From assembly GCA_947625935.1 (NCBI GenBank), contig CANQQE010000027.1:1-44492 (forward strand): 44,492 nt of DNA. Direction: 5' to 3'. The notes under the pieces were generated by a model that saw only the letters and a list, made by a program, of their open reading frames with translations, ran no database searches and was not told where the DNA came from. Shown here piece after piece: positions 17,541-28,331 of the stretch. The stretch comes from an uncultured Muribaculaceae bacterium (lineage in GTDB: Bacteria; Bacteroidota; Bacteroidia; Bacteroidales; Muribaculaceae). The position numbers and the translations under genes were made by a program. How positions within the stretch are numbered: the stretch's first letter is position 1; each line of letters opens with the position of its first letter.

Positions 17541-17580
17541 TAACAAAAAAGCGGGTTGGCCTCAATAGTCAACCCGCTTT
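17541..17580 (-). terminator. Intrinsic terminator after the second PPIase gene
   Basis: Arms at 17548-17558 (AAAGCGGGTTG) and 17570-17580 (CAACCCGCTTT) form an 11-bp stem, followed on the minus strand by a six-T run. Confidence 0.85.
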
Positions 17581-17600
17581 ATATTAAAACTCAGAACTAC

Positions 17601-19526
17601 CTATTTCAGTTTGTCGAGTATCTTTTGGTTTATCTTGACCGGGTATTTCGAGCGAAGAGACGCCACCCATTCCTTCTCAAGCTGCGACTGGTAGTCGGTG
17701 GTAACCGATCCGCGCACATCGGCAGCTTCTTCGGGGAACGCTATCACACGTCCCTCAAATGCGAAATAATTGGTCCATTTACCGGTAGAGGCCGGTTTTT
17801 CGCCACCGAAAGCCACCGCATCGACAATAGCATTGTCGCCTTTAGCCGCAATCACGCGCTCAACCTTCACATCGCGGCCAAATTCACGGCGCATAACAGT
17901 GTTAATTGAGTCGGCGGTGACATTATGGGACGCAATATAGTTCTTGACGGCAGTCTCTATAGAGTCGTTGGGGGTAAACACGATGTAGCCCTTGAAGTGG
18001 GGAGCTTCCCAATTGTATTTGGCGCGGTTTGCCTTGAAGTAGGCTTCCAGACCTTCCTTATCTTTTGATGCCTTGTCCCACACATTGCGATTGCTAACCT
18101 CAAAGAGCAACATACCATCGCGATATTCGTTCACAAGATTGCGATAATCGGGATATTTGTCAACAAGAGTTTCTCGTTCAGCCTCAATAGTGGCTTTGTC
18201 AAGGGCTTTATTGAAAATATTTGTCACTATAGCCACACCGCTCTCGGCCTTCGCAACAGAATAGAGCGGCACTTCGCCGATAACGTCGCACAGTGGAATC
18301 ACTTTTTTACCAACGCTCAGAAGCGGTGCCCGACTGTTACGGAATTTGTCAACAACAGCCGAGTCGAGCTGACCGCGGGCATTAATTTCGTCAGTCACCA
18401 TAGCAAGAGTCGACTTGTTCACCGTGGATTTGTAGGCTTTTTTGAGTTCTTTCAATTTAGCCTCCTCAGGCATATTGCTACGCATATCGTGGTTCATCGT
18501 TCCAATTATGGCATCTTTAGCCTCATTGAAGGGTTTGACCCCTTTCCAATCAAGGCGTTTCACGATATGATAGCCATAGCTTGTTGCAAACGGCTCGCTA
18601 ATTTCTCCATTTGCGAGGGAGAATGAAGCATCTTCAAATTCAGGCACCATGCGGCCGGGGCCGAACCAAGGGAGTTTACCACCGTTGCGAGCAGAACCGG
18701 GATCTTCGGACAGCGCAATTGCCAATGAATCGAAATCAGCTCCGTTTTTCAACAGCGTGTAGATTGAATCAATAGCCGCTTTTTGCTTTGCGGCTTCAGC
18801 TTCATTCTTGCCCTGCGTCAGTTTGAGTATGTGCTGCACAAGCACTTCGCCACGCGCAGGACGGCGGCCATGAACTTTTACGATATGATGTCCAAAATCA
18901 GTCTGAATTACCGGCGATATGGTTCCAACGGGTGTGTTATAGGCAGTGAGTTCAAATGAATAGGGGTATTGGTTCGCCGACATCCACCCCATGTGGCCTT
19001 TGTTGCGTTTCGCACCCGGATCAATCGAATATTTCAAGGCCAACTCATTAAAATCGGCACCATTTAAAATAGCCGTGCGCAAGCTGTCGAGCATCGCCGC
19101 ATTCTTAGCGTCCATTTCAGGGGACTCGCCACGGTGAACCATGATGTGGCTCACGTCGACATCTTCTTTCATGCGGTCATAAGCCTCCGCAATCAGTTTA
19201 TTATATACAACGGTATCACGCATATAAGGCCGTGACAATTCGTTGCGATATCCAATAAACTCTTTCTGAAACGCAGCGGTCGTGTCAATCCCGGCGGCCT
19301 CGGCATCTGCAACCTTCAGCTTATAAGTGACAAACATATCGACATAATCATCAATTGATTGCTTCTCGGACTGCTGAGTGTTATTCTTGTTATAAAGGTA
19401 TTGAAATTCGCTCAAAGGAACCTTTTTGCCATTTATGGTCATGAGAACGGGATCGGAAGGTTTCTTCGCCTCAACCGTCGCCATTGCCGCCATTGCAAGC
19501 GCAACTAACAGAATTTTTCTTTTCAT
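17601..19526 (-). CDS. Large periplasmic parvulin-type peptidyl-prolyl isomerase (PpiD/SurA-like)
   Basis: A 641-residue protein with a signal peptide (MKRKILLVALAMAAMATVEA). Two parvulin domains are visible, at about 120-220 (VDVSHIMVH to TDFGHHIVKVHG) and about 225-330 (VLVQHILKL, GGKLPWFGPGRMVPEFEDASFSL in part, TSYGYHIVKRL). The C-terminal 300 residues contain helical and alpha-beta stretches without a clear domain. It is monocistronic, with its own -7 box and terminator, and lies immediately upstream of a second parvulin protein. Probably it works on outer-membrane or secreted proteins. I would not assign surA or ppiD firmly, because the domain layout matches neither E. coli protein. Confidence 0.9.
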   Translation of the reverse strand: MKRKILLVALAMAAMATVEAKKPSDPVLMTINGKKVPLSEFQYLYNKNNTQQSEKQSIDDYVDMFVTYKLKVADAEAAGIDTTAAFQKEFIGYRNELSRPYMRDTVVYNKLIAEAYDRMKEDVDVSHIMVHRGESPEMDAKNAAMLDSLRTAILNGADFNELALKYSIDPGAKRNKGHMGWMSANQYPYSFELTAYNTPVGTISPVIQTDFGHHIVKVHGRRPARGEVLVQHILKLTQGKNEAEAAKQKAAIDSIYTLLKNGADFDSLAIALSEDPGSARNGGKLPWFGPGRMVPEFEDASFSLANGEISEPFATSYGYHIVKRLDWKGVKPFNEAKDAIIGTMNHDMRSNMPEEAKLKELKKAYKSTVNKSTLAMVTDEINARGQLDSAVVDKFRNSRAPLLSVGKKVIPLCDVIGEVPLYSVAKAESGVAIVTNIFNKALDKATIEAERETLVDKYPDYRNLVNEYRDGMLLFEVSNRNVWDKASKDKEGLEAYFKANRAKYNWEAPHFKGYIVFTPNDSIETAVKNYIASHNVTADSINTVMRREFGRDVKVERVIAAKGDNAIVDAVAFGGEKPASTGKWTNYFAFEGRVIAFPEEAADVRGSVTTDYQSQLEKEWVASLRSKYPVKINQKILDKLK

Positions 19527-19594
19527 ACTGTTTTTATTTTCATGTCACCGCCAGTATGCGGGATAATAGATATTAGTTAAGTTTAAATTTTATA

Positions 19595-19602
19595 CAAAAA
19601 TA
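19595..19602 (-). promoter_or_regulatory. Bacteroidetes -7 box for the large PPIase gene
   Basis: The minus strand reads TATTTTTG, a full TAnnTTTG match, about 70 nt before the ATG at 19526. No TTTG is seen at -33. Confidence 0.45.
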
Positions 19603-19682
19603 CAGATTAATAACGAATCCTTTGCCGATTTTATTATAAAACCGCATGACCAAATAATACTGACAACTGTCAATAATAGAGC

Positions 19683-19728
19683 AAAGCCCCGCAAGAAGCA
19701 ACCTGACGGTTGCGACCTGCGGGACTTT
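19683..19728 (-). terminator. Long hairpin terminator after guaB
   Basis: The outer 11-bp arms at 19683-19693 and 19718-19728 (one wobble) enclose a second stem, GCAACC pairing with GGTTGC. The U-tract after it is poor, so this is a structured but not classical terminator. It lies 25 nt after the guaB stop. Confidence 0.65.
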
Positions 19729-19753
19729 GTGTCCTGTTTAATCCAGCATCTTA

Positions 19754-21271
<1,518 letters not shown>

Positions 21272-21302
21272 TCATTTTTCGGCAAATATTCAGAATCACT
21301 CA

Positions 21303-22685
21303 TCAATTAAGACACACTTTCGTCACTCGTGAGCCGACTTTTACCAAATAAATGCCCTTGTCCCGACATGAAAGGTCTATCATAGCCACTCCGTCGATGA
21401 TATCGGCACTGCCGACTCTGACGCCTTGCATTGAATAAACATCGACTTTCAGCCCATCAGCACCATTCACAGCGACACAACTTCCGTCGACCGCCACTGA
21501 AATCTCAGCCTGATTCGCAACAACCGATTCAACACCCGAATTAGCATTAACTTGTTCATCGTACCACATCGGCTTCCAAGCCCCTATCGAATATTCGAGA
21601 TGTATCGTACTGACAGGAGAGCAATAGGCTCCCTCGCTATCCATAGACAGGTAGGAATAAATGTCATCGAATGGGCTCACCTTCAGATCCAATACGTCGC
21701 CGACAAGGGCGTCAAGTTTAAACCTATAGCCTTCGGCCGATGTGGACAATAATACCGGTTTAACAATATCAGACATCAAACGCACCTGAGGGGCCGATTC
21801 GTTATTTTTGTAAAATTTCACTACAAGCGGTTTCAGATTGTTGACGCAATAAACTGTTTCGATATTACTGTTATTCAACAGCCTCGAACCGTCAGCGTCA
21901 GGAGTGTATTCGGGGTTGAGCAGATAAACCGTCTTGAGGGCCGCACACCCGCTAAAAGCATCATCGCCGATAGATGACACTCCACGGGGAATCACTATAA
22001 ACTCCAACGAGTAACAAAATCGAAACGCTCCTATGCCGATAGTCTGCAATTTATGCGTAAGCTCGATGTATTTTAATGAGTAGCAACTGAGAAACGCATT
22101 AGCTCCAATAGTGTTAAGTTCGGGCGACATAGTCACAGAACCTAAATTATTGCATTCATAAAAGGCTCTTTCTCCAATGACACACGCAGCAGGGAAATCA
22201 GCACTAACAAGTCCAGACCCATAAAACGCATCGTCAGGAATATACACAACCGACGGGAAGTAAACCGATACAAGAGATTTCGTGTTGCGGAACGAATCAT
22301 AGCTCAACGTGGTGACACTTCCGTGGGTGGTTTCCACCGCATTGGTGAGTTTTTTGCAATTAAAAAACGCAAGTTTTCCAATCTTGTGCAGTGTCGGAGG
22401 AAAAGTAACCATCGTCAAATCGCACCCTGAAAATCCAGACTCGGCTATCTCTGTCGCACGATAAGTTTTGCCATCGATGACAGTTTCAGCGGGAATCGCA
22501 ACCATTCCTGTCGGTTTGTTCTCAGGATTAGCCGATATTTCCACATCGAAAACCCCGTCACCGCTCGACGCAATTACATTACCGATTAATTCGGGCGAAA
22601 TCTGAACCGTCTCGGCAACAGCGACATCAGTCCCACAAAGGATAGACAATGATACAAAAATTTGAATAAGCGTAGTTTTTTTCAT
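21303..22685 (-). CDS. BspA-type leucine-rich-repeat secreted/surface protein
   Basis: A 460-residue exported protein starting at the ATG at 22685 (MKKTTLIQIFVSLSILCGTDVAVA, a signal peptide whose hydrophobic core is clear). Residues about 60-290 carry LRR_5 (Treponema pallidum type) repeats with units such as AFLSCYSLKYIEL, AFRFCYSLEFIVIPRGVSSIG and AFSGCAALKTVYLL. The last 80 residues (VDVYSMQGVRVGSADIIDG, GIYLVKVG) look like a type IX secretion sorting domain: short beta strands ending in GIYLVKV, then a short tail. Such proteins usually bind host or bacterial surfaces; no target is known here. It is an isolated gene with no visible partner and no clear -7 box. Confidence 0.85.
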   Translation of the reverse strand: MKKTTLIQIFVSLSILCGTDVAVAETVQISPELIGNVIASSGDGVFDVEISANPENKPTGMVAIPAETVIDGKTYRATEIAESGFSGCDLTMVTFPPTLHKIGKLAFFNCKKLTNAVETTHGSVTTLSYDSFRNTKSLVSVYFPSVVYIPDDAFYGSGLVSADFPAACVIGERAFYECNNLGSVTMSPELNTIGANAFLSCYSLKYIELTHKLQTIGIGAFRFCYSLEFIVIPRGVSSIGDDAFSGCAALKTVYLLNPEYTPDADGSRLLNNSNIETVYCVNNLKPLVVKFYKNNESAPQVRLMSDIVKPVLLSTSAEGYRFKLDALVGDVLDLKVSPFDDIYSYLSMDSEGAYCSPVSTIHLEYSIGAWKPMWYDEQVNANSGVESVVANQAEISVAVDGSCVAVNGADGLKVDVYSMQGVRVGSADIIDGVAMIDLSCRDKGIYLVKVGSRVTKVCLN

Positions 22686-22873
22686 ACTAAAATATTGTTG
22701 GTATAATTTTTCGCGAATTTCGCCTGCAGTGGCCACCAAAGCCAAAAAAGTTAGGTCTATTCACGGTCTACATGGGCATTAACGACGGTAAAATACCGAA
22801 TAAATCAACATAAAAAATCGGGGCGATAGTCATTAGCGGAATAATGAAGATTATAATTAGACAGATTTTTGTA

Positions 22874-22881
22874 ATTTTGTG
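22874..22881 (+). promoter_or_regulatory. Bacteroidetes -7 box for proS
   Basis: TAATTTTG fully matches TAnnTTTG, about 70 nt before the ATG at 22952. No convincing -33 element. Confidence 0.45.
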
Positions 22882-22951
22882 AAATTATTGCCCAACATAT
22901 ATTTTATTAATCTGAATAGTAATAACATCAAATATAATCACATATTAAACA

Positions 22952-24433
22952 ATGGCAAAGGAACTGAAAGACCTCACCAAACGTAAGGATAACTATTCGC
23001 AATGGTATAATGACTTAGTGGTAAAAGCCGACTTGGCAGAGCAGTCAGTCGTGAGAGGCTGTATGGTAATCAAGCCCTACGGCTATGCCATCTGGGAAAA
23101 AATGCAGCAAACTCTCGACAAAATGTTCAAGGAAACCGGTGTCCAAAACGCTTACTTTCCATTGCTCATTCCTAAATCATTTCTATGCCGCGAGGCCGAG
23201 CACGTTGAAGGTTTTGCCAAAGAATGCGCCGTTGTCACCCACTATCGTCTTAAAAACGACCCCAACGGAAACGGAGTCATCGTAGACCCCGACGCACGAT
23301 TAGAGGAGGAATTAATAGTCAGGCCGACTTCAGAGACCATAATCTGGGGTACCTATAAAAACTGGATTCATTCTTACCGCGACCTGCCTATCCTTTGCAA
23401 CCAATGGGCAAACGTCATGCGATGGGAGATGCGCACGCGTATGTTCCTGCGCACAGCCGAGTTCCTGTGGCAGGAGGGACACTGCGCTCACGCTACGGCC
23501 GAGGAATCGGAGAAGCGTACCGTGCAAATGATAAACCTCTATGCCGATTTCGCAGAAAAATATATGGCCATGCCCGTAATCAAAGGCGTCAAGAGCGCAA
23601 ACGAGAGATTTGCCGGCGCATTGAACACCTACACTATCGAGGCCATGATGCAGGACGGAAAGGCCCTACAGTCGGGGACGTCACACAATCTCGGACAGAA
23701 CTTCGCCAAGGCATTTGACGTGACATTTGTCAATAAAGAGAATAAGCCTGAATATGTATGGGCCAACTCATGGGGCGTATCGACCCGTCTGATGGGCGCT
23801 TTGATAATGACCCATTCAGACGACAACGGCCTTGTGCTGCCCCCGCACCTCGCTCCGATACAGGTCGTCATAATACCTATTTATAAAAACGACGAGCATC
23901 TTGCCGAAATCAGCAAGAAAGTGACTCCGATTGTGGATGAATTGAAGAATGCCGGCATAAGTGTCAAATATGACGACGCAGAAAACAAACGTCCGGGCTT
24001 CAAGTTTGCAGACTATGAGCTAAAAGGAGTCCCGGTGCGTCTGGCCATAGGTATGCGCGACATCGAAAACGGAACAGTCGAAGTGATGCGCCGCGACACC
24101 CTTGAAAAAAGCGTCATGCCTCTCGACAACATTGCCAAAACCGTTGAAAACCTCCTTGAAGAAATCCAACAGAATATCTTTGACAAGGCCTTGGCCCACC
24201 GCGAGGCTATGACCCGCACCGTAGATACCTATGACGAGTTCAAAAAGGAAATCGAGAAAGGCGGATTTATTCTCGCCCATTGGGACGGCACGGTCGAGAC
24301 CGAAGAAAAAATCAAAGAAGAAACCAAAGCCACTATCAGGTGCATACCCCTTGAAGGCGACAAGACTCCCGGTAAATGTATGGTTACAGGCAAGCCTTCG
24401 GCTCAAAGAGTGATTTTCGCCCGCAACTATTGA
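22952..24433 (+). CDS. proS: Prolyl-tRNA synthetase (archaeal/eukaryotic type)
   Basis: Charges tRNA-Pro. At 493 residues, without the long editing insertion of the E. coli enzyme, it is the short ProS type 3 form. The class II motifs are visible: [16 protein letters not shown] (motif 1 area), [51 protein letters not shown] (motif 2, in two overlapping parts), and [13 protein letters not shown] leading into the anticodon-binding domain. The C-terminal zinc-type domain ends [15 protein letters not shown]. It is followed 24 nt later by the glycosyltransferase, which may share its transcript. Confidence 0.97.
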   Translation: MAKELKDLTKRKDNYSQWYNDLVVKADLAEQSVVRGCMVIKPYGYAIWEKMQQTLDKMFKETGVQNAYFPLLIPKSFLCREAEHVEGFAKECAVVTHYRLKNDPNGNGVIVDPDARLEEELIVRPTSETIIWGTYKNWIHSYRDLPILCNQWANVMRWEMRTRMFLRTAEFLWQEGHCAHATAEESEKRTVQMINLYADFAEKYMAMPVIKGVKSANERFAGALNTYTIEAMMQDGKALQSGTSHNLGQNFAKAFDVTFVNKENKPEYVWANSWGVSTRLMGALIMTHSDDNGLVLPPHLAPIQVVIIPIYKNDEHLAEISKKVTPIVDELKNAGISVKYDDAENKRPGFKFADYELKGVPVRLAIGMRDIENGTVEVMRRDTLEKSVMPLDNIAKTVENLLEEIQQNIFDKALAHREAMTRTVDTYDEFKKEIEKGGFILAHWDGTVETEEKIKEETKATIRCIPLEGDKTPGKCMVTGKPSAQRVIFARNY

Positions 24434-24457
24434 CATCAGTCAAACACATATATTATT

Positions 24458-25426
24458 ATGGACGACCACGCCAAAGAAAGAACAGCGCCTAAAGTAGCAA
24501 TAGTGGTGCCTTGTTATAATGAGGAGGAGGCCCTCCCCGTTACCGCCAAAGAGCTATTGTCGTTGCTTGACAAGATGGAGGCCGACGGATTGGCCGATTC
24601 AAGCAGTTACGTCATGTGTGTCAACGACGGTAGCCGCGACAAGACATGGGCGACTATCTGCTCGCTACACGACGCAGACAGGCGCATAAAAGGCATAGAC
24701 CTCGCCCATAACCGCGGCCACCAAAACGCTCTACTCGCTGGATTGATGACTGTCATGGATAACTGTGACGCGGCGATCTCAATCGACGCTGACCTTCAGG
24801 ACGACCCGCAGGCAATGGTGCGTATGGTCGAGGATTATCGCAATGGCATCGACATCGTCTATGGAGTCAGGAGCAGCCGCGCAACCGACACATGGTTCAA
24901 GCGAACTTCGGCTCATGGATTCTACAGTTTTCAAAAAGCCATGGGCCTCGACACCGTCTATGACCATGCGGACTACCGATTAATGAGCAACGAGGCACTC
25001 CATCTGCTCAGCGAATATGGCGAGTCGAACCTGTTTTTACGAGGCATTATCCCGCAGATAGGGCTTAAAACCTCAATAGTGAAATATGAACGTCATGAGC
25101 GCGTCGCCGGGGAGTCGAAATATCCGCTGAAAAAGATGCTCAGCTTCTCTATCGACGGCATAACTTCGTTCTCGGCCAAACCTATGAGGCTCATATTCCT
25201 TACGGGACTGACATTTCTCATCATCGACATCATAGTGGCCATATATGTGTTAATATCGTTTTTCGCTCATTCGGCAATTCTCGGATGGTCATCACTTATG
25301 CTCTCCGTATGGTTCTTAGGAAGTCTGATTCTCATGGGAATCGGCATTGTCGGGGAGTATATCGGCAAAATTTTCATTGAGGTGAAGAATCGTCCGCGTT
25401 ACGCAATCAGAGAAAAACTTTTATAA
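24458..25426 (+). CDS. GT2 glycosyltransferase, polyprenyl-phosphate (DPM1/GtrB) type
   Basis: A 322-residue enzyme that probably transfers a sugar from a nucleotide donor to undecaprenyl phosphate at the inner membrane. The GT-A domain has VVPCYNEEEALP, VNDGSRDKTW, the donor/metal site SIDADLQDDP (about residue 111) and a KFKR-like YERHERVAGESKYPLKKML acceptor-side stretch. Two C-terminal membrane helices (about 248-270, RLIFLTGLTFLIIDIIVAIY, and 279-305) and the tail IGKIFIEVKNRPRY are hallmarks of the GtrB/CsbB group. A flippase partner is not adjacent. The sugar cannot be told from the sequence. Confidence 0.9.
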   Translation: MDDHAKERTAPKVAIVVPCYNEEEALPVTAKELLSLLDKMEADGLADSSSYVMCVNDGSRDKTWATICSLHDADRRIKGIDLAHNRGHQNALLAGLMTVMDNCDAAISIDADLQDDPQAMVRMVEDYRNGIDIVYGVRSSRATDTWFKRTSAHGFYSFQKAMGLDTVYDHADYRLMSNEALHLLSEYGESNLFLRGIIPQIGLKTSIVKYERHERVAGESKYPLKKMLSFSIDGITSFSAKPMRLIFLTGLTFLIIDIIVAIYVLISFFAHSAILGWSSLMLSVWFLGSLILMGIGIVGEYIGKIFIEVKNRPRYAIREKLL

Positions 25427-25459
25427 CTTCTTCCATCGGAACGGCAACCGGAACTAACG

Positions 25460-25500
25460 AAAGAGAGGTCTTCAGATTTGAATCCGAAGACCTCTCTTTT
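25460..25500 (+). terminator. Bidirectional terminator between the glycosyltransferase and dnaA
   Basis: The 14-bp arms AAAGAGAGGTCTTC (25460-25473) and GAAGACCTCTCTTT (25486-25499) are perfectly complementary, with a 12-base loop. T-rich flanks on both sides let it end both converging messages. Confidence 0.9.
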
Positions 25501-25532
25501 CACTATAATTAATTAAAACTGAACTTGAGCAA

Positions 25533-26921
25533 TTAGTTGAGCGATTGCTCGATGGCTGCAATAGCCTCCTGAAGCGGTTTTTCCACCGACAGCCGTTCCT
25601 CGATATTCTTGCACCCGTGGAGCACCGTGGCGTGTCCGCGCGAGAGGCGAGTTCCAATCGCAGTCAACGGCATCTTGACGTGTTTCTTTGCCAAATACAT
25701 AACCATTTGTCGCGCATCAGAAATCTCGCGCTTACGGCTCTTGGTGTAAATCTGATCCACGTCGATCTTGAAATAATTGCAAACTTCCTGGGTTACCATT
25801 TCAAAATTAACTACAGGCCGATTTATTTTTATAGCATTGGCGAGCACATTTCTGGCAAGATCGAGCGTCACATCGACACCGAGAACCGTAGCGTGTGCCA
25901 TGAGCGACACAACTATACCTTCAAGTTCACGCACGCTGTCGGTCACCTTCGATGCAATAAACTCAAGCACGTCATGAGGTATCGACAGGCCGTCCTGCTC
26001 CGCTTTCTGAGTCAGGACATCTTTGCGCAACTCCAAATCAGGGCGCTCAAGTTCAGCGGTCATACCCCACTTGAAGCGAGACAACAGACGTTCCTCCATG
26101 CCCTCCATTTGCGGCGGACAAACATCGCTGGAGAGGATAATCTGTTTCTGATTCTGATGCAGATGATTAAATATGTGGAAAAAAGTGTTTTGCGTACCAG
26201 GCTTGCGCATCAAGTCTTGAATATCATCAAGAATCAATACATCAATACTTTGGTAGAAGTTGATAAATTCGTTGATCTTATTGTTGCGGACCGCTGCTGT
26301 GTACTGGCTTTCAAAAAGACGCGCTGTCACATAAAGCACACGAGATCGCGGATCCCGCTCTTTGATGCGGATTCCTATGGCTTGGATAAGATGGGTCTTC
26401 CCCACACCGGTGGGGCCAAACACAAAAAGAGGGTTAAATGTCTTGCAATGGGGGTCGTCGGCGATGGCTTCACCAATCGAACGCGCTATCTTGTTGCTGC
26501 CGCTACCACAATAATTCTCAAAAGTGTATCGCGGATTGAGCTGTGAGTCAATCGCCTCGCGAGGCTGTGGCTGGAACGGGCTTGCCGGAGCGGGAGCTTT
26601 TGGCGGAATCGCCGATGACGGCATTGCACCACCGAGCGTGACCTTCGTCGATGGCTGGTTGCCAATCTGATTGAAACTATAGAACAGCTTAACCTTCTCA
26701 CCTTTTCCGAAAATGCGACGGAACACAGGCTCCATTATCGACAAATAATGGACCTCAAGATGCTCCATGAAATAAGGAGAATCGACATGAAGCGTCAGAG
26801 CCCCGTCCTTGAACCCAAGGAAGGTCACGGGCCTGAACCAGGCGTCGAATTGCTCAGGAGAGATGTTGTCGCGAATGATAGCGAGGCAATCCTCCCAAAG
26901 CTGTTGATGGCTTTTTTCCAT
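25533..26921 (-). CDS. dnaA: Chromosomal replication initiator DnaA
   Basis: Binds DnaA boxes and opens the origin. It has 462 residues. Domain I (about 1-85, WEDCLAIIRDNISPEQFDAWF), a proline-rich linker (about 100-135), the AAA+ core with Walker A GPTGVGKTHL at about 170 and Walker B LILDDIQDL, SSDVCPP (sensor 1) and RFKWGMTAELERPDLELR are all visible. The C-terminal DNA-binding domain carries SRKREISDARQMVMYLAKKH and the signature LSRGHATVLHGCKNI. The gene is monocistronic between a terminator and an AT-rich upstream region that could hold its own control sites. Confidence 0.98.
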   Translation of the reverse strand: MEKSHQQLWEDCLAIIRDNISPEQFDAWFRPVTFLGFKDGALTLHVDSPYFMEHLEVHYLSIMEPVFRRIFGKGEKVKLFYSFNQIGNQPSTKVTLGGAMPSSAIPPKAPAPASPFQPQPREAIDSQLNPRYTFENYCGSGSNKIARSIGEAIADDPHCKTFNPLFVFGPTGVGKTHLIQAIGIRIKERDPRSRVLYVTARLFESQYTAAVRNNKINEFINFYQSIDVLILDDIQDLMRKPGTQNTFFHIFNHLHQNQKQIILSSDVCPPQMEGMEERLLSRFKWGMTAELERPDLELRKDVLTQKAEQDGLSIPHDVLEFIASKVTDSVRELEGIVVSLMAHATVLGVDVTLDLARNVLANAIKINRPVVNFEMVTQEVCNYFKIDVDQIYTKSRKREISDARQMVMYLAKKHVKMPLTAIGTRLSRGHATVLHGCKNIEERLSVEKPLQEAIAAIEQSLN

Positions 26922-26991
26922 TTCTCGTAGTGGGATGTTAGGCTAAACTTTGCATTACAAAATTCTCAAAAAAAATAATTAAAAACAACTG

Positions 26992-27025
26992 CAAAATTAT
27001 TTGGAAATTATAAAGTATCTCCAAC
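26992..27025 (-). promoter_or_regulatory. Probable dnaA promoter
   Basis: The minus strand has GTTG (27025-27022), a 22-bp spacer (slightly long) and TAATTTTG (26999-26992). It would give a leader of about 65 nt. Confidence 0.45.
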
Positions 27026-27130
27026 TATACTGAGGTACAATCAATTACAAATCAGTTAAGCATTTATTAAACTAATAATCTATATTTATATCACAATACA
27101 CTATATCACAGCTATTTGCGTCTAAAAATT

Positions 27131-27159
27131 ATCGTGAAACATTAACATCGTTTCACGAT
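27131..27159. repeat. Inverted repeat with parS-like half-sites upstream of dnaA
   Basis: The arms ATCGTGAAAC (27131-27140) and GTTTCACGAT (27150-27159) are perfect complements with a 9-bp spacer. GTGAAAC and GTTTCAC are the half-sites of the common ParB site, but in the reverse order (outward), so it is not a canonical parS. Confidence 0.6.
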
Positions 27160-27275
27160 TAAAAGCCCTTGAATAATGGCTTGTTAACCCGACTTATGCC
27201 ATATAGGCTCAGCGTTAATAAAGATTGAGGTTATTTAGAACGATTCTAAACAAGCTGTTCATTTATCGACACATC

Positions 27276-28040
27276 TCAATCAAACAAATCTGAATATATA
27301 GAGTCAATCTTTTGATCAATCACATCATCAAGCAACAAAGACGACGGAAGCGACGGGTCGTCGGCTTCCTTTTTTTTCTCGGGCGACGGTTCAATAGCCG
27401 ACGTTACCGAAATGAATTTATCAAGGGAGATTTCCCGCTGGCCATCCCTCGATGGCGTTGATGACTGCCGTTTGTCCCCATCGGCAGATTGAATAGACAC
27501 CGCTTTTGCCGCAGCAACACCGGCCGCAGCCAACACCCGCCCAGACGAGTGGTAGGCACGCTGGAAATATCGTTCGTCGAGGCGGCTCACCATCACCCCT
27601 CGACTTGATGAGGCATGGATAATCTCGCCGTCGCCGATATAGAGCCCGACGTGAGAAACAGTTGATTTGCTTTTTCCGGTCGAGAAAAACACAAGATCGC
27701 CTCTACGCAAATCATCGCGCCTGATGCTTTTGCAAAAGTCACGTTGCTCACGGGAACTGCGAGGAAGCTTCACATCACACACCTTCTTATATACCTCCAT
27801 CACCATCCCGGAGCAATCGGTGCCTGAACGAGAATGCCCTCCATAACGATATTTAGTCCCGAGCCACTTTTTAGCCTCCTTCACAAGCTCTCGCTCTTGA
27901 GCCGGCGTTAGCTTCTTGTTATAATGCGAGGCCGTTTGGCGATCGGTCGACGGACGCGATGTGCCGCATCCGGTCAGCAACGTAAGCGACAGGACGAACA
28001 ACGATGATATAAGAAGATATAAATAGTTGCGTTTTCTCAT
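27276..28040 (-). CDS. NlpC/P60 (C40) peptidoglycan hydrolase lipoprotein
   Basis: A 254-residue lipoprotein from the ATG at 28040 (MRKRNYLYLLISSL; 28046 is also possible). The signal ends in the lipobox LLTGC, so the mature protein is anchored to a membrane by its N-terminal Cys. The NlpC/P60 domain (about 50-165) shows the catalytic Cys in YGGHSRSGTDCSGMVMEVY, the His in VSHVGLYIGDG and the third residue in EIIHASS. This family cleaves D-Glu-diamino-acid bonds of stem peptides. A low-complexity, charged tail of about 85 residues (SPEKKKEADDPSLP) follows and ends acidic; its role is unknown. It is divergent from the HtrA protease. Confidence 0.92.
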   Translation of the reverse strand: MRKRNYLYLLISSLFVLSLTLLTGCGTSRPSTDRQTASHYNKKLTPAQERELVKEAKKWLGTKYRYGGHSRSGTDCSGMVMEVYKKVCDVKLPRSSREQRDFCKSIRRDDLRRGDLVFFSTGKSKSTVSHVGLYIGDGEIIHASSSRGVMVSRLDERYFQRAYHSSGRVLAAAGVAAAKAVSIQSADGDKRQSSTPSRDGQREISLDKFISVTSAIEPSPEKKKEADDPSLPSSLLLDDVIDQKIDSIYSDLFD

Positions 28041-28100
28041 TAACATCAAAAAAATGCGAGTGTTGGTGTCCACCTTTATTACATCAGGCGATATATTTCA

Positions 28101-28108
28101 CAAATTTA
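28101..28108 (-). promoter_or_regulatory. Bacteroidetes -7 box for the NlpC/P60 gene
   Basis: The minus strand reads TAAATTTG, a full TAnnTTTG match, about 60 nt before the start. No clear TTTG at -33. Confidence 0.4.
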
Positions 28109-28265
28109 AGGGATTGGCACCAATATGACTAATTGTCAGCATAATTTTGTTGACCGTGACAACGTTTTTTAATTATTTTAATACTAAATTGGATTAATGC
28201 GACTACGAACCTATTAAATTAGCTTAATTGCGACTAAAAAGCAGATTTCTGATGAAATAAACTAC

Positions 28266-28273
28266 TATTTTTG
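28266..28273 (+). promoter_or_regulatory. Bacteroidetes -7 box for the HtrA-type protease
   Basis: TATTTTTG is a full TAnnTTTG match, about 60 nt before the ATG at 28332. No clear -33 element and no obvious sigma-E-like site. Confidence 0.45.
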
Positions 28274-28331
28274 CCGTCATAAAGTTAATTTTTAACAGAG
28301 ACGATTTTAACATTTAACACATAATGCTTTT

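Larger units (their letters stand above)
26922..27275. other. AT-rich 354-bp region upstream of dnaA, possible origin or control region
   Basis: No gene is visible. The stretch holds a probable dnaA promoter (26992-26999), an inverted repeat at 27131-27159, two copies of TATATCACA (from about 27089), a 7-bp-arm inverted repeat TTTAGAA/TTCTAAA at 27234-27250, and TTATCGACA (27263-27271), one base from a DnaA box. That is too little to call oriC. Confidence 0.35.

Noticed and set aside
25545-26546. Open frame of 333 codons on the plus strand opposite dnaA
   Set aside because: It lies entirely within dnaA and lacks any domain or promoter. Coding bias on the real strand explains it.
27263-27271. 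TTATCGACA as a DnaA box
   Set aside because: It is one base off the consensus, and no cluster of boxes is present. One near-match in an AT-rich gap is not evidence of an origin.
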